From Chloroflexota bacterium (GTDB lineage: Bacteria; Chloroflexota; UBA6077; CF-72), in contig JAFAWJ010000238.1 in the NCBI GenBank assembly GCA_019242065.1, forward strand, positions 1-5,883: a stretch of 5,883 nt of DNA. The letters are read 5' to 3'. A program made the translations under genes and the position numbers. The notes under the pieces are model-generated. The model was given only the letters and a program-made list of their open reading frames with translations. It was not told the DNA's origin and made no database searches. Shown here piece by piece: positions 4,678 to 5,883 of the stretch. Position 1 is the stretch's first letter, and each line of letters begins with the position of its first letter.

Positions 4678-5655
4678 CTAGCTGCGCAGCTCCTTCAGGC
4701 GCTGGGTAAACGCCGGGACGATCTGTTTCCAGTCGCCGACGACGCCGAAGCGAGCGTATTTGAAGATGTCGGCGTCGCCGTCGCGGTTGATGGCCACGAC
4801 GTTGCGGGCGCCCGAGATGCCGGCGATGTGCTGCACGGCACCGCTGATGCCCACCGTGATGTACAGGTCCGGAGCGACCGTCGAGCCGGTCAGACCGACC
4901 TGTAGCGAAGGCGGCACCCAGCCAGCGTCGGTCACGGCGCGCGTCGCGCCGACGGCGGCGCCGAGGACCTGGGCCAGCTCGTCGATGTAGTGCCAGTTCT
5001 CGGGTCCGCCCAGCCCGCGGCCGCCGGAGATGATCACCTTGGCGTCCTTGAGGCTCGGCCCTTCGCTGGCCTGCTCGCGGATTTCTTCGAGGACCTCGAT
5101 GGCGTCGCTGCCGTTGGACGGCGAGATGGCCTCGACCTGGGCGTCCTTGGGCGTGGGTGTTGCTGGGGCTTCGAAGGCGCGCGGCCGCAGCGTGACCACG
5201 CTGGGCGTCGAGCTCACGCTGAACTCGGCGATGGCGCTGCCACCGAACACGGGCTTGGTGATGATCAACTGCCCGCCCTCGACGCGCAGCCCGGTGGCGT
5301 CGGTCACGATGCCGGTCTCCAGGCGGTACGCGAGGGACGGACCGAGGTCACGCCCGCCGCCGCCGTGCGCCAGCAGGATGGCGGCCGGGCTGGATTGCCG
5401 GGCGGCTGCTTCGGCTGCGCCCAGCAGCCATTCCGGCGAGGGCGGCGTCGGACCCTGACTGTCGGCGAGGAGGACTTTCTCGACGCCAAGCCCGCCCAGT
5501 CCCGACGCCAGGCCCTGAATATTCTTGCCGGCCAGTAGCGCGGTGACAGGGCCGCCCAGGTCGGCGCTCAGGCGCACGGCCTCGCCGGCCAGTTCGGCGG
5601 TGGTTGGCGAGAGTTGTTCGCCGGATGCGACGGCGATCAGCAGGACACCTGGCAT
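4678..5655 (-). CDS. etfA: Electron transfer flavoprotein, alpha subunit
   Basis: At 325 residues this is a full-length EtfA/FixB. With EtfB it forms the soluble FAD-binding heterodimer that takes electrons from acyl-CoA and related dehydrogenases and passes them to an ETF-quinone oxidoreductase. The N-terminal domain (1-190) contains [10 protein letters not shown] (97-106). The C-terminal FAD domain shows SGGRGLG (210-216), [17 protein letters not shown] (238-254) and the family signature [13 protein letters not shown] (264-276) through VVAIN. Counting against human ETF-alpha from memory, R239, T256 and H276 fall on the flavin-contacting Arg249, Thr266 and His286, so FAD binding should be intact. 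Within the usual QVGQTGK stretch, Leu255 and Ser258 replace Gln and Lys. The ATG at 5655 follows the etfB stop by two bases, with GAGG inside the end of etfB, indicating translational coupling. The identification is firm; the partner dehydrogenase is not in the window. Confidence 0.95.
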   Translation of the reverse strand: MPGVLLIAVASGEQLSPTTAELAGEAVRLSADLGGPVTALLAGKNIQGLASGLGGLGVEKVLLADSQGPTPPSPEWLLGAAEAAARQSSPAAILLAHGGGGRDLGPSLAYRLETGIVTDATGLRVEGGQLIITKPVFGGSAIAEFSVSSTPSVVTLRPRAFEAPATPTPKDAQVEAISPSNGSDAIEVLEEIREQASEGPSLKDAKVIISGGRGLGGPENWHYIDELAQVLGAAVGATRAVTDAGWVPPSLQVGLTGSTVAPDLYITVGISGAVQHIAGISGARNVVAINRDGDADIFKYARFGVVGDWKQIVPAFTQRLKELRS

Positions 5656-5657
5656 GG

Positions 5658-5883
5658 TTAGACCAACCTCGCTTCGCGCAGTTTGTCCGCCAGCAGCTTG
5701 CCGGCGTCCTCGAGGGTGTCGGCCTGGATCAGGTCGACCTTCGCCTCGCGGGTCTCGACGTACAGTCGTCGCAGCTGGACCTTGGGCGATGCGTCGCCGA
5801 GGCCCAGGTCGGCGGCGGTCCAGAGCGGAATCTGGGCCCGGCCGGCGGCCATGATGCCTTTGAGTGGCGGATAGCGCGGCTCG
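5658..5883 (-). CDS. etfB: Electron transfer flavoprotein, beta subunit, C-terminal part
   Basis: The right edge cuts this gene; only its last 75 codons are present. The first visible residues, EPRYPPLKGIMAA, are a hallmark of EtfB just after its signature region, and are followed by the typical C-terminal stretch with Leu-Gly and Glu-Asp-Ala-Gly-Lys-Leu-Leu segments and a helical end (LADKLREARLV). EtfB binds AMP and provides the docking loop for partner dehydrogenases. The Met at 5852 is internal, not a start, because the frame and the family match continue to the edge. It lies directly upstream of etfA with a two-base gap, the usual etfB-etfA order. The start, the AMP site and the recognition loop lie outside the window, so the subtype (canonical or bifurcating) cannot be judged. 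Confidence 0.9.
   Translation of the reverse strand, partial: EPRYPPLKGIMAAGRAQIPLWTAADLGLGDASPKVQLRRLYVETREAKVDLIQADTLEDAGKLLADKLREARLV

Overview
This high-GC window, with mostly G or C third codon positions, looks like a chromosomal segment of a bacterium. The best guess is Chloroflexota or a similar high-GC lineage. The hints are a Tat-type lipoprotein carrying a thioredoxin fold, a LysM protein next to a penicillin-recognising-type serine hydrolase, TTG starts, and an etfB-etfA pair followed by a small lipoprotein. This placement is an inference; no rRNA, tRNA or marker gene is present. I found no mobile element, CRISPR array or RNA gene.

Layout, left to right. (1) Positions 1-650, minus strand: the 5' part of a gene for an XRE-type helix-turn-helix regulator, running off the left edge. 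(2) Positions 651-803: an AT-rich divergent intergenic region with a 13-bp perfect dyad over a -10-like hexamer, a second inverted repeat and a 7-bp direct repeat. (3) Positions 804-1181, plus strand: a small protein with one membrane helix and a long charged coiled coil. (4) Positions 1182-1376: about 195 bases without a convincing gene. (5) Minus-strand pair: a membrane-anchored LysM protein (2428-2985), then 16 bases later a membrane-anchored serine hydrolase of the class A beta-lactamase/PBP fold (1377-2411). Both are predicted to act on or near the cell wall. (6) Plus-strand pair: a 63-residue zinc-finger protein of the anti-sigma type (3157-3348), then 17 bases later a Tat lipoprotein with an Ig-like and a thioredoxin-like domain (3366-4295), possibly read from its own leaderless promoter. 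(7) Minus-strand run entering from the right: the etfB end (5658-5883), etfA (4678-5655), and a small lipoprotein of unknown function (4300-4659). The gaps here are 2 and 18 bases, so this is probably one operon. It converges on the Tat lipoprotein gene with only 4 bases between the stop codons.

How the genes work together. EtfB and EtfA form the FAD-containing electron transfer flavoprotein, which passes electrons from acyl-CoA-type dehydrogenases to the membrane quinone pool. The LysM and serine hydrolase pair suggests a peptidoglycan-binding plus peptidoglycan- or beta-lactam-acting module. The zinc-finger and thioredoxin-fold pair suggests an envelope or redox role. The regulator with its divergent coiled-coil membrane gene resembles a small self-regulated unit. 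I see no obviously new defence system. The points most worth following are the altered active site of the serine hydrolase, the orphan zinc-finger gene beside an exported thioredoxin-fold protein, and the operator-like dyad between the divergent genes.
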